NCBI GenBank assembly: GCA_024691765.1
Contig: JAILNI010000030.1
Coordinates: 51,760-115,759, forward strand
Reading direction: 5' to 3'
DNA: 64,000 bases
From: Bacteroidales bacterium
GTDB lineage: Bacteria; Bacteroidota; Bacteroidia; Bacteroidales; UBA932
The first letter of the stretch is position 1. Each line of letters begins with the position of its first letter. Of this stretch, positions 16,450 through 25,242 are shown piece by piece. A program made the translations under genes and the position numbers. Below the pieces are notes generated by a model. That model did no database searches, was not told the origin of the DNA, and saw only the letters and a program-made list of their open reading frames with translations.

Positions 16450-17493
16450 ATGGAAATTCTGACTGAAAAGCAGATAGCGTCGTTCAGGGCTGCGGTCTCG
16501 CAGTGCCGGAAGGCGGCCGTTGTGGTGCATACGCATCCCGACGGCGACGCCATAGGCAGCGGCCTTGCCATGAAAAACTACCTTCTCTCGAAAGGCAGGC
16601 AGGCCGAACTCGTCTATCCCGACGGTTTCCCGTCCACACTTGCTTTCCTAACAGAAGGGGAGAGCCTCATAGACGCAGAGACCGACAAGGCCGCGGCTGA
16701 AAGGGCCATCGGCGGCTGCGACACGCTCTTCGTGCTCGACATGAACGCCTTCCGCCGTGCCGAAGAACTCGCGCCGGTGCTGGCCGCCTGCCCGGCGGGG
16801 CTGAAGGTCCTCATAGACCATCACCTTAATCCCGCCGTCGAAGAATTCGACCTCGTCTTCTCCAAAGCGGACATTTCCTCCGCCAGCGAGCTGCTGTTCT
16901 GGATGCTGCTCGGGGCAGAGGGGGGCGACATCTCGGCAATTCCTGACAAGGCGCGCTACGCCCTCATGACCGGGATGACCACGGACACGAACAATTTCGC
17001 CAATTCCGTCTATCCGTCCACCCTCGAGATGGCAAGCCTGCTTCTCGCATCGGGCGTGGACCGCAACGACATCGTATCCAAACTCTACCAGAGCTACAGC
17101 GCAATGCGCATCTTCGCCTTTGCGGCCATGCTCTACTCTCGCCTTCAGATACTCCCCGGAGGCGTGGCCTGCATGGTGTCCGACGAAGCGTTCCAGACCG
17201 CATTCCCTCTCGCCGAGGGCGAAACGGAGGGGCTCGTGAACATTCCGCTCGGGATAGGCGAGGTGAGAATGAGCATTTACGCGAGATGGAATGGCGATCA
17301 CTTCCGCGTGAGCGTCCGTTCCAAGAAGGGCTGCAGCGCGAACGCGCTCGTCTCTCAGTACTTCCACGGAGGCGGCCACGAACTGGCGGCCGGCGGCAAG
17401 ATCTTCGTGCCCGCAGACATTCCGTCACAGGCCGAAGCGAAGGACTTCATAGCCTCCTGCGTGGCACAATTCCTGCAAACAGAGAATCACTGA
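16450..17493 (+). CDS. DHH family phosphoesterase, NrnA-like (nanoRNase / pAp phosphatase)
   Basis: A 347-residue cytoplasmic enzyme expected to degrade short oligoribonucleotides and/or dephosphorylate pAp. The DHH domain shows HTHPDGDAIGSG at residues 27-38, VLDMNA near 100 and LIDHH near 127, all metal-binding motifs. The DHHA1 domain at the C-terminus carries GGGHELAAGG. Length is normal for NrnA. The start ATG is chosen because a TTG 27 bases upstream lies before the promoter element. The stop overlaps the next start by one base. Confidence 0.9.
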   Translation: MEILTEKQIASFRAAVSQCRKAAVVVHTHPDGDAIGSGLAMKNYLLSKGRQAELVYPDGFPSTLAFLTEGESLIDAETDKAAAERAIGGCDTLFVLDMNAFRRAEELAPVLAACPAGLKVLIDHHLNPAVEEFDLVFSKADISSASELLFWMLLGAEGGDISAIPDKARYALMTGMTTDTNNFANSVYPSTLEMASLLLASGVDRNDIVSKLYQSYSAMRIFAFAAMLYSRLQILPGGVACMVSDEAFQTAFPLAEGETEGLVNIPLGIGEVRMSIYARWNGDHFRVSVRSKKGCSANALVSQYFHGGGHELAAGGKIFVPADIPSQAEAKDFIASCVAQFLQTENH

Positions 17494-18488
17494 TGAAAAA
17501 GATATTCCCCATCCTCATATGCCTTGCCCTCGTGGGCGTTTCCTGCGCCAGGCAGGCGGAAATCGACAGCGACGCGCTCAGTGCGGAGGCACTGGCAGCC
17601 TATATGCAGAAATATCATCCCGATGCCGTCAAAACAACGAAAGGCGCATGGATTTACCAGAACGACGAAGTCGCGGGAACGGGAGAGGAATACAAGGGCG
17701 AAGCCTTCATCCGCATGGACTACACCATAACCGACAGGGATGGCCGTTTCGTCGGAAGCACCCTGGTGGATGTGAACAAGAGCAACAAAAACTACAGTTC
17801 CCGCAACTACTACGGCCCCATGGTGCGCTACGCAGGCTCGTCGTCATTCTCCGAAGGCCTGAAAGACATGATCAAAGGTTCAGGAACCGGCCTGGGCCCG
17901 ATGAAGATGGGCGGTACGCGCAAGGCCCTCGTTCCGAGCTGGCTGCTGGGCGGCACCGAAGCGGTTTACAGCATTACCCTTGTAGAGGCTTTTGAAGACG
18001 TGGACGTATGGGAAAAGGATTCCCTGGCCAGGTACATAGCCGCCAATTATCCCGATGCCGTTGAAGATACGCTCATTTCCGGCGGGGGATGGTATTACGT
18101 GCTCAAAAAAGCTGCTGAAGAAGAGACCGGGCTTCTCACGGCGGACAGCACCATATACTGCAATTACACACTCAGGGACCTCGCGGACAGGGTCATCGAC
18201 ACCAATGTCGAAAAGGTGGCCCAGCAAAACGGTTTCTATTCGTCCGAAACCACTTATTCGCCAGCGCTGATCAACTGGGACTCCGACTATACGAAAATCA
18301 CCATGACGACCAGCGAGACCGACGTAGTGGACGGTTTCGCCAACGCTTTCCTGCATATGCACCAGTACGAAACCGCAATAGTGATTTTCCGTTCATTTTT
18401 CGGTTACAGCTACTCCGGCAGCGGCAACACCATTCCGGCTTACTGCCCGCTCAGCTTTGAAATCGAACTCGTAAAGGCACCCAACTGA
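17493..18488 (+). CDS. Lipoprotein with two FKBP-type peptidyl-prolyl isomerase-like domains
   Basis: A 331-residue exported lipoprotein (MKKIFPILICLALVGVSC, lipidated Cys18). Residues about 60-175 form a first FKBP-like domain (GLKDMIKG...MKMGGTRKALVPSWLLGG), and residues about 190-331 a second (DGFANAFLHMHQYETAIVIF, then NTIPAYCPLSFEIELV). Such proteins assist folding in the periplasm or at the outer membrane. Several usual active-site aromatic positions are altered, so isomerase activity is not certain; a chaperone role is possible. The ATG shares one base with the previous stop, and the end shares one base with the MATE gene, making a tightly coupled three-gene unit. Confidence 0.8.
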   Translation: MKKIFPILICLALVGVSCARQAEIDSDALSAEALAAYMQKYHPDAVKTTKGAWIYQNDEVAGTGEEYKGEAFIRMDYTITDRDGRFVGSTLVDVNKSNKNYSSRNYYGPMVRYAGSSSFSEGLKDMIKGSGTGLGPMKMGGTRKALVPSWLLGGTEAVYSITLVEAFEDVDVWEKDSLARYIAANYPDAVEDTLISGGGWYYVLKKAAEEETGLLTADSTIYCNYTLRDLADRVIDTNVEKVAQQNGFYSSETTYSPALINWDSDYTKITMTTSETDVVDGFANAFLHMHQYETAIVIFRSFFGYSYSGSGNTIPAYCPLSFEIELVKAPN

Positions 18489-19888
18489 TGTCGCAGCAGG
18501 TTTCGGGAGCACCTCTTGAACTCGGAACCGAAAGAATCGGTTCCCTGCTTCGGCGCTACGCGATTCCGGGAATAATAGCGATGACTGCCACCAGTATCTA
18601 TAACATGGTGGACAGTATCTTCATAGGCCATCTGCCGGGAGTCGGTTCCGTGGCCCTTTCGGCCCTGGGTATATGCAATCCCATCATGAACCTCGGAGTG
18701 GCCCTTGGCACCCTTGTGGGCGTCGGCTCATCCACCATTATCTCGGTTATGCTGGGCCAGCACAATTACCGAAGCGCGCAGAAGGTGCTGGGCAATATGG
18801 TGACTATGAATCTGGTGCTCGGCGTGTTGTTTTCCGTACTGGTGCTGGCATTCGAGGAACCGATACTGCGTTTCTTCGGCGCATCGGACATCACCATGCC
18901 GTTTGCAAAGCAGTACCTGACTGTTCTCATGATAGGAAACGTCATAGCCCATATGTACCACGGGCTGAACAACCTCATCAGGGCCTGCGGCAACCCCAAA
19001 CTGGCCATGGGGCTTACCCTGTTCACGGTCATAAGCAATACGGTGCTCGATCCGGTCTTCATCTATGTGCTTGGCCTGGGAGTACAGGGCGCCGCCATAG
19101 CGACCGTGCTGTGCCAGTTCCTCGCTCTCATCTGGGCGTTCCTCTTTTTCTCGCGCGAGACTTCGGTGGTGCATTTCGGAAAACACGTACTGGAATTCCA
19201 CTGGAAGATGGCAAAGAGTTCCCTCTCCATAGGGATGGGGCCTTTCCTCATGAACAGCGCGGCCTGCATAGTGAACCTTTTCATCAACCAGCAGCTGCTC
19301 AAATACGGTGGCGACCTGGCGATAGGCGCTTTCGGCGTGGTGGCCCGGTTCAGCTTCCTTTTCGTCATGGTGGTGATGGGCCTGAACCAGGGCATGCAGC
19401 CCATAGCCGGCTACAACTACGGCGCACGCCAGTACGGCCGCGTCCGCAAGGTGTACATACTCACCGCGGGTTGGGCGACCCTCGTCACCACCCTCGGCTT
19501 CCTCATTTCGATGATTTTCCCGAGGGCGGCCGTGGGCATCTTCACCAACGACCCGGCCCTGCTGGACCTCGGCGTGCACGGCATGCGCTGTCTCAACGTG
19601 TGCCTCTTCCTTGTCGGCATGCAGATGGTGTCGACCAATTTCTTCCAGTGCCTCGGAATGGTGCGCAAGAGTATCTTCCTCTCGCTCATTCGCCAGCTCA
19701 TCCTCCTGGTGCCGCTGGTGTACCTGCTGCCGCTGTGGCTCGGGGTTGACGGAGTCTGGTACAGCTATCCTCTGTCGGATGCAATCTCGTTCATAATTAC
19801 CGGGGTGATGGTGCTGTCGCTCCTTCGCAAGTTCAAGACTCTCAAGGACGGAGATTCTCCGGCCGTACTAGGCGGATATGAAGGGTAG
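18488..19888 (+). CDS. MATE family efflux transporter
   Basis: A 466-residue inner-membrane transporter with about 12 helices in two homologous halves. Family signs include the N-terminal LLRRYAIPGIIAMTATSIYNMVDSIFIGH, LGTLVGVGSSTIISVMLGQ, and in the second half GVVARFSFLFVMVVMGLNQGMQPIAGYNYGA. MATE proteins expel drugs or metabolites using a sodium or proton gradient; the substrate cannot be read from sequence. It is coupled to the FKBP gene by a one-base overlap and overlaps the serine hydrolase by 11 bases. Confidence 0.93.
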   Translation: MSQQVSGAPLELGTERIGSLLRRYAIPGIIAMTATSIYNMVDSIFIGHLPGVGSVALSALGICNPIMNLGVALGTLVGVGSSTIISVMLGQHNYRSAQKVLGNMVTMNLVLGVLFSVLVLAFEEPILRFFGASDITMPFAKQYLTVLMIGNVIAHMYHGLNNLIRACGNPKLAMGLTLFTVISNTVLDPVFIYVLGLGVQGAAIATVLCQFLALIWAFLFFSRETSVVHFGKHVLEFHWKMAKSSLSIGMGPFLMNSAACIVNLFINQQLLKYGGDLAIGAFGVVARFSFLFVMVVMGLNQGMQPIAGYNYGARQYGRVRKVYILTAGWATLVTTLGFLISMIFPRAAVGIFTNDPALLDLGVHGMRCLNVCLFLVGMQMVSTNFFQCLGMVRKSIFLSLIRQLILLVPLVYLLPLWLGVDGVWYSYPLSDAISFIITGVMVLSLLRKFKTLKDGDSPAVLGGYEG

Positions 19889-21167
19889 GAAGATATCAAA
19901 GACGGGAAAGATCCTGATCGGCGCGCTCGGCGTGGCGCTGCTGCTCGCCCTTTACCTCCTGCTTCGCGGATGCGCCGGAGGCGGAAGAAAACCGTCGGAG
20001 TACAGGATACGCGGCATCAACTCCGTGATTACCAATGAGAGCGGCGGGAGTGTTGACAAACTCGACCGGGACATGAAGACGTTCATGCAGCGGTGGTGGA
20101 TAAAGGGCATGTCGCTCAGCGTGATGCGCAGAGATTCGCTGCTGTACGCCAAAGGATACGGCAAGGCCGACGAGGACGTGCCCATGAGTCCGGGCCACAT
20201 AATGAGGGTGGCGTCAGTGAGCAAGCTCATCACCGCCGCAGGCATAATGAAACTGCAGGAGCAGGGCCGGATCAAGCTGTCCGACAAGGTGTTCGGCCCG
20301 TCCGGAATACTTGACGAAGCCGTTTACACGGCCGCTATCAAGGACAAGAACTACTTCAAGATTACTGTCGAGGACCTGCTCCGCCATGAGAGCGGTCTCT
20401 CAATACGTCGCGGAGACCCGATGTTCACCACCCGCGACATAATGAACATCTACCGCCTTAAGGAGGCTCCCGACCACGAGACGCTCGTGCGGCTCATGCT
20501 GGCAAGGCAGCTGGGGTACCAGCCGGGGAAATCGCGGCAGTACAGCAATTTCGGATACCTGCTCCTGAGCATGATAATCGAGAAGGTGACGGGGGAGAGC
20601 TATGAGAGATGGATGCAGAAGGAGCTGCTCGGGCCGGCCGGCTGCATGGACATGCATCTTGCCTTCAATTACTACAAGGACAAGTACCCGAACGAGGTGC
20701 GCTACTACATGCAGGACAACGACCCCCTCGTGCCTGAATACAACAATTCCCGCGACAGCGTGGTGCGCTGCTACGGAGGCAGCGACGTCCGCGCACTTGC
20801 CGGAGCCGGGGCATGGGTGGCAAGCACTCCCGAACTGGCGCGTTTCGTGGCCTCGGTGGATGGAAATCCCCGGGTGAAGGACGTTATCGGCATTAAGAGC
20901 GTACGGGCGATGACCGCAGATACCGGAGAACACAAATACGGGCTCGGGTGGAACGACGTCGGCGACACCTGGATACGAACCGGCTCGCTTGCCGGAACCA
21001 ACGCCATAGTCTACCGTTTTCCCGACGGGGAATGCTGGATACTGGTGAGCAACACCCACAACTGGAAGGGGCCGCGTTTCTCCAAGCGAGTCAAGGAATT
21101 CATACGCCAGTGCCACGAACGCTACAGTCCGGCACTTCCCAAACAGGATCTTTTCGAATTGATTTAA
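19878..21167 (+). CDS. Serine hydrolase of the class C beta-lactamase / penicillin-binding protein fold
   Basis: A 429-residue membrane-anchored protein with an N-terminal hydrophobic segment at residues 11-30. The catalytic SxxK is S113-V-S-K116, and the second motif is Y222-S-N224. The C-terminal part (YGLGWNDVG...TGSLAGTNAIVYRF) supplies the third-motif region, with TGSL near a HTG-like position. Members include esterases, D-amino-acid peptidases and beta-lactamases; sequence alone does not decide. A GC at 31-32 followed by AGGG could also be a lipobox (LLLRGC). It ends tail to tail with mazG, sharing TTAA as overlapping stops. Confidence 0.85.
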   Translation: MKGRKISKTGKILIGALGVALLLALYLLLRGCAGGGRKPSEYRIRGINSVITNESGGSVDKLDRDMKTFMQRWWIKGMSLSVMRRDSLLYAKGYGKADEDVPMSPGHIMRVASVSKLITAAGIMKLQEQGRIKLSDKVFGPSGILDEAVYTAAIKDKNYFKITVEDLLRHESGLSIRRGDPMFTTRDIMNIYRLKEAPDHETLVRLMLARQLGYQPGKSRQYSNFGYLLLSMIIEKVTGESYERWMQKELLGPAGCMDMHLAFNYYKDKYPNEVRYYMQDNDPLVPEYNNSRDSVVRCYGGSDVRALAGAGAWVASTPELARFVASVDGNPRVKDVIGIKSVRAMTADTGEHKYGLGWNDVGDTWIRTGSLAGTNAIVYRFPDGECWILVSNTHNWKGPRFSKRVKEFIRQCHERYSPALPKQDLFELI

Positions 21168-21994
21168 AGCCCTTTGGCCTTGCCCTCGTCCCAGATGGCA
21201 TCCATCTCGGCGAGGCTCATTTTCCCAAGGTCGAGTCCGCGGGCGGCAGCTTCGGTTTCCATATAGGTAAAGCGGCGGCGGAACTTGTCGCAGGCCTTTC
21301 CCAGGGCTACTGAAGGATCTACCCCGTACATGCGGCAGGCATTTACGAGGGCGAAAAGGGCGTCGCCGAATTCCTCTTCGGCATGGGCGGAGCTGACCTC
21401 GGTGCTACCGCTGCGTCCGGGGGCCTTTGGCACGTCGAGTCCAACGGCCTCCTTGGCTTCGCAGATTTCCTCGTCGACCTTGGGCCATACGTCGTCCGGC
21501 TTTTCCCAGTCGAATCCTACGGCCGACGCCTTGTCCTGAAGGATGAAAGCTTTCTGCAGGGGCTCGCAGCTGCGGGGCACGCCCTCGAGTATGGTCTTGC
21601 CGTCGCGTTCCTGTTTCTTGCGCAGTTCCCAGGCCTTCGCCACCTCTTCGGCGCTCATCTGCCTTCCGGAAGCGTCGCCGAATACGTGCGGATGGCGGAA
21701 TATCATCTTCTCGCACATACCGTTAAGCACGTCTGCTATGTCGTATTCGCCTTTCTCTTCGGCTACCTTGGCGTAGAAAAGCACATGCAGGGAAAGGTCC
21801 CCGACTTCCTTGCAGAGCGACGGTCCTCCTCCGGCAAGCACCGCATCGGAGAGTTCGTAAACTTCCTCGATTGTAAGCGGGCGCAGGCTTTCATTGGTCT
21901 GGGCATGGTTCCACGGGCATTTCTCGCGGAGCGTATCCATCACTTCGAGGGCCCTTTCGAATGCTGCGATTTTTTCTTCCTTCGTATGGCTCAT
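21164..21994 (-). CDS. mazG: Nucleoside triphosphate pyrophosphohydrolase MazG
   Basis: Hydrolyses (d)NTPs to monophosphates and pyrophosphate, a house-cleaning and stress role. The 276-residue protein has the two-domain MazG layout: LREKCPWNHAQTNESL and IEEVYELSDA at residues about 19-50, EVGDLSLHVLFYAKVAEE near 65-80, and HPHVFGD near 105; the C-terminal repeat includes EEEFGDALFALVNACR. The ATG at 21994 is chosen; a TTG 9 bases upstream lies inside the promoter element. Its last bases overlap the convergent serine hydrolase stop. Confidence 0.94.
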   Translation of the reverse strand: MSHTKEEKIAAFERALEVMDTLREKCPWNHAQTNESLRPLTIEEVYELSDAVLAGGGPSLCKEVGDLSLHVLFYAKVAEEKGEYDIADVLNGMCEKMIFRHPHVFGDASGRQMSAEEVAKAWELRKKQERDGKTILEGVPRSCEPLQKAFILQDKASAVGFDWEKPDDVWPKVDEEICEAKEAVGLDVPKAPGRSGSTEVSSAHAEEEFGDALFALVNACRMYGVDPSVALGKACDKFRRRFTYMETEAAARGLDLGKMSLAEMDAIWDEGKAKGL

Positions 21995-22000
21995 AGGCTG

Positions 22001-22008
22001 CAAAGATA
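22001..22008 (-). promoter_or_regulatory. -7 promoter element for mazG
   Basis: Reads TATCTTTG on the minus strand, 6 bases before the mazG ATG. It is mirrored by an identical plus-strand element 12 bases away. Confidence 0.65.
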
Positions 22009-22020
22009 AGTAATTTTGAG

Positions 22021-22028
22021 TATCTTTG
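22021..22028 (+). promoter_or_regulatory. -7 promoter element for the CoA-transferase gene
   Basis: TATCTTTG, 13 bases before the ATG at 22042. With the mazG element it forms a perfect inverted repeat CAAAGATA-N12-TATCTTTG. Confidence 0.65.
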
Positions 22029-22041
22029 TAGAATAAGACAA

Positions 22042-23346
22042 ATGCACATGAAGACTATAAGCTACGTTAGCGCCGACGAGGCCGTCAGCCATATCAAAAG
22101 TGGCAGCCACATACATCTTTCCAGTGTGGCCAGCGTTCCACACTGCCTTATCCAGGCCCTGTGCCGCAGGGCGGACGCGGGAGACGTGACGGACCTGCAT
22201 TTCCACCATTTCCACACCGAAGGGCCGGCTCCTTACAGCGAGGAGCGTTATGCGGGCATCTTCTTCGACCAGGGCTTCTTCCTGGGCCCCAACGTGCGCA
22301 AGAACGTGCAGGGCGGCTGGGCCGACTATCTGCCGGTGCACCTCGGTGAGAGCCAGAAACTCTACCGCGAGGGCTATATCCATCTGGGTGCGGCCCTTGT
22401 AAACGTTTCCCTGCCGGACGAGCAGGGGAGGGTGAGCCTCGGGACCTCGGTGGACTGCAGCGTGGCGGCGGTCGAATCGGCCGACCTGGTGATAGGCGTG
22501 GTGAATCCCAACGTTCCGTTTGCCTACGGCGACCTTCTGAGCGTCGACCAGTTCGACTATCTGGTGCAGGACGACACCCCGCTGGTTACGGCCGCCTTCG
22601 CGGAGCCCACCCCCACGGAGGTGCTTATCGGAAAGAACGCGGCATCGCTCGTGGAAGACGGCGACTGCATTCAGATGGGCATAGGTGCCCTTCCGAATGC
22701 ACTTGCGGCCCAGCTCGGGGGCCACAAGCATCTCGGTCTGCACACCGAGATGTTCGCCGACGGCCTGCTCCGTCTCATCAAGGCAGGCGTGATTGACGGC
22801 TCGTGCAAGAAGATAGACACGGGCAAGGTGGTGGCCAGTTTCCTTCTGGGCAGCAACGAAGTCTACTCCTTCATCGACCACAATCCCGACGTGCTCATGA
22901 AGGACATCAAATTCGTGAACAACTCCTGGATAATAGCGCAGAACCCCCACATGAAGGCCATCAATTCTGCCGTCGAGGTAGACCTTACCGGCCAGATCTG
23001 CGCCGATTCGATAGGAACCCGCATCTGGAGCGGAACCGGCGGACAGCTGGACTTCGTGAAGGGAGCGGTCATGAGCGAGGGCGGCAAGAGCATCACTGCC
23101 TTCGCCTCCCAGACCAAATACGGCGGCAGCAAGATAGTTCCCGAGCTGCATCCCGGAGCCGGAGTGGTCACTCCGCGCCCCGACGCCCACTGGATAGTCA
23201 CCGAGTTCGGAGCCGTCGACCTCTACGGCAAGAGCCTTCAGGAAAGGGCCCGCCTGCTCATCAGCATAGCCCATCCCGACAACCAGGAGGAACTCGACCG
23301 CGCGGCCTTCGAGCGTTTCGGCCCCCACTGGAACCTGGTTCACTGA
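22042..23346 (+). CDS. Acetyl-CoA hydrolase/transferase family protein (CoA-transferase)
   Basis: A 434-residue cytoplasmic enzyme of the class I CoA-transferase superfamily, similar to 4-hydroxybutyrate and succinate/acetate CoA-transferases. Family features are IHLSSVASVPHCLIQAL near residue 25, QMGIGALPNALAAQLGGHKHLGLHTEMFADG near 220, TRIWSGTGGQLDFVKGAVMSEGGKSI near 330, and the strand WIVTEFGAVDLYGKS near 390. It probably moves CoA between short-chain acids, for example during fermentative acetate, propionate or butyrate formation; the exact pair is unknown. A second ATG lies 6 bases into the gene. TcdA follows after 7 bases. Confidence 0.88.
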   Translation: MHMKTISYVSADEAVSHIKSGSHIHLSSVASVPHCLIQALCRRADAGDVTDLHFHHFHTEGPAPYSEERYAGIFFDQGFFLGPNVRKNVQGGWADYLPVHLGESQKLYREGYIHLGAALVNVSLPDEQGRVSLGTSVDCSVAAVESADLVIGVVNPNVPFAYGDLLSVDQFDYLVQDDTPLVTAAFAEPTPTEVLIGKNAASLVEDGDCIQMGIGALPNALAAQLGGHKHLGLHTEMFADGLLRLIKAGVIDGSCKKIDTGKVVASFLLGSNEVYSFIDHNPDVLMKDIKFVNNSWIIAQNPHMKAINSAVEVDLTGQICADSIGTRIWSGTGGQLDFVKGAVMSEGGKSITAFASQTKYGGSKIVPELHPGAGVVTPRPDAHWIVTEFGAVDLYGKSLQERARLLISIAHPDNQEELDRAAFERFGPHWNLVH

Positions 23347-23353
23347 TTGTGTT

Positions 23354-24082
23354 ATGGCAGCCCCCTGGCAGGAACGCACTGAACTTCTTCTCGGGCCCGA
23401 AGGGCTGGAGAGGCTCGCCGGGGCTGAAGTGCTCGTTTGCGGACTCGGGGGCGTAGGCGCGGCTGCGGCCGAGATGCTGGCCCGCGCAGGTGTGGGCGCC
23501 CTTACCCTGGTCGACGCCGACTCTGTCTCCGAATCCAACATCAACCGCCAGCTTCCCGCCCTCCGCTCGACTGTCGGCCGTTCAAAGGCGGATGTTGTGG
23601 GGGAGCGCCTTATGAATATCAATCCGGAGCTCAAACTCGCCCTGGTAAAGGAGTTCCTGAACGAGGAGACCATCCCGTCGTTGCTCGTACCGAAGTACGA
23701 TTTCGTGGTGGATGCGATAGACACGCTGAGCCCCAAGATAGCGCTCATCCAGTGGTGCCTTGCCAATAAGCTTCGCCTGGTGTCGTCCATGGGATCCGGC
23801 GCCAAGACCGACGCCACCAGGGTGCGCATCGCCGACATCTCCAAAACCCACATGTGCCCGCTGGCCCACATGCTTCGCAAACGCCTTCACAAGTACGGAA
23901 TCAGCGAAGGTTTCCTGGCCGTTTTTTCCGATGAAAAGCCCGACGATTCCGCGATGGTGCGCGAGGAAAGCCGCAATAAACGCAGCAACGTGGGCACCGT
24001 GTCTTGGCTTCCCGCCGTCTTCGGATGCGTATGCGCGCAGGCGGCCGTGCTCGCTATTGCAGGAAAGGCGGAAAATCTCTAA
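23354..24082 (+). CDS. tcdA: tRNA threonylcarbamoyladenosine dehydratase
   Basis: Catalyses ATP-dependent cyclisation of the t6A37 base of tRNA to ct6A. The 242-residue protein has the E1/ThiF-like nucleotide-binding start GLGGVGAAAAEMLARAGVGALTLVDADSV and the SNINRQLPAL motif, then DAIDTLSPKI and a region with MGSGAKTDATRVRIADISKT that marks the TcdA (CsdL/YgdL) branch. Length is normal. Its TAA stop is also the first bases of the promoter element for the next gene. Confidence 0.92.
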   Translation: MAAPWQERTELLLGPEGLERLAGAEVLVCGLGGVGAAAAEMLARAGVGALTLVDADSVSESNINRQLPALRSTVGRSKADVVGERLMNINPELKLALVKEFLNEETIPSLLVPKYDFVVDAIDTLSPKIALIQWCLANKLRLVSSMGSGAKTDATRVRIADISKTHMCPLAHMLRKRLHKYGISEGFLAVFSDEKPDDSAMVREESRNKRSNVGTVSWLPAVFGCVCAQAAVLAIAGKAENL

Positions 24083-24087
24083 CTTTG
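24080..24087 (+). promoter_or_regulatory. -7 promoter element overlapping the tcdA stop codon
   Basis: TAACTTTG, followed by CAGGCTTTT. The predicted transcript begins with an 8-bp hairpin (24088-24108, CAGGCTTT/AAAGCCTG) before the ATG at 24117. Confidence 0.6.
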
Positions 24088-24116
24088 CAGGCTTTTTTCG
24101 AAAGCCTGAGCATATT

Positions 24117-25241
24117 ATGGCCGAATACAGACTCATACGGGTGTCCGGAAGGAAGGATTTGAGACGTTTCATATCCTTCCCGGACATGCTTTACCGCGGC
24201 TGTCCGCAGTACGTTCCCGCACTGCATTCCGACCAGATGCACACCCTTACCGCCGACGCGGCGCTTGAGTATTGCACCCATGCCATGTGGATGGTTTTCG
24301 ACGGGGAAAAACCCGTCGGCCGCATCTGCGCCATGGTCAATCCCCGCTACAACGCCCTGTACGGGAAGAAGTGCGTGCGCTTCGGCTGGTTCGACTGCAC
24401 GGATTCCAGCGAAGTGGCCGGCCTGCTGCTCGGAGCCGCTGAGAAGTGGGGGAAGGAGCAGGGGATGGACACCATCCACGGCCCCCTCTTCTTCAACACC
24501 CTCGGCAAGCAGGGCATGCTCATAGAAGGTTTCGAAAACGTTCCGCCTTTCAACTGCATCTACAACTATCCCTATTATCCGGCCCTCGTCGAGGCTCTCG
24601 GCTTCAGGAAGGAATGCGACTGGGTGCAGTACCGCATGCACTCTCAGCTTGGAGTGCCGGAAAAGACCAAACGCATGGCGGCGCTTGTGCAGGAGCGCTA
24701 CGGGCTGCATTTCGGCAGCCTGGATAAACTCAGGAAGGACAAGGCCATGGTGCGCCGCTTCTTCCGGATATATTCTGACTCTTTCAAGGACAAGGTCTAC
24801 AACTTCATCCCCTTCACGGAGGCCGAAATAGAGCAGGAGGCGCGCAGCATGGTGCCTTTCGTGAACGACCGCAACAGCGTGCTTCTGCTCGACGAAAACG
24901 GGGAGATAGCAGCGTTCGGAATCTGCACCCCCAGCATCAGCGGGGCCCTGCAGAAGGCCCGCGGCCGCCTCTTCCCCTTCGGATGGCTGTATCTGCTCCG
25001 CGCGAAAAACGACTTCTCGCTAATGGACCTCATGATAAACGGAGCCGTGCCGGCATGGCGGAACAAGGGCGTCAGCGCGCTCTATTATATGAAAATGGCC
25101 GAAAAGGCGAAGGAATTCGGTTTCGGCGACTGCATCTCCAATCCGCAGATTGAGACCAACGCCGCCGCGAACATATGGAAAGCATACCCCGACCACAGCC
25201 TCTACATGCGTAGGCGCTGCTACATAAAGGAAATCAATTAA
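24117..25241 (+). CDS. GNAT-like acyltransferase, substrate unknown
   Basis: A 374-residue cytoplasmic protein common in Bacteroidota as an N-acetyltransferase-like protein. The N-terminal half has a partial acyltransferase fold ([12 protein letters not shown], then [31 protein letters not shown]), and the C-terminal half has [26 protein letters not shown], which resembles the acetyl-CoA-binding motif A, followed by [12 protein letters not shown]. The two halves suggest a duplicated GNAT arrangement. The substrate cannot be predicted. The ATG at 24117 is chosen because it follows its own promoter and leader; the longer frame upstream runs through tcdA in another frame. prfA follows after one base. 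Confidence 0.7.
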   Translation: MAEYRLIRVSGRKDLRRFISFPDMLYRGCPQYVPALHSDQMHTLTADAALEYCTHAMWMVFDGEKPVGRICAMVNPRYNALYGKKCVRFGWFDCTDSSEVAGLLLGAAEKWGKEQGMDTIHGPLFFNTLGKQGMLIEGFENVPPFNCIYNYPYYPALVEALGFRKECDWVQYRMHSQLGVPEKTKRMAALVQERYGLHFGSLDKLRKDKAMVRRFFRIYSDSFKDKVYNFIPFTEAEIEQEARSMVPFVNDRNSVLLLDENGEIAAFGICTPSISGALQKARGRLFPFGWLYLLRAKNDFSLMDLMINGAVPAWRNKGVSALYYMKMAEKAKEFGFGDCISNPQIETNAAANIWKAYPDHSLYMRRRCYIKEIN

Positions 25242-25242
25242 G

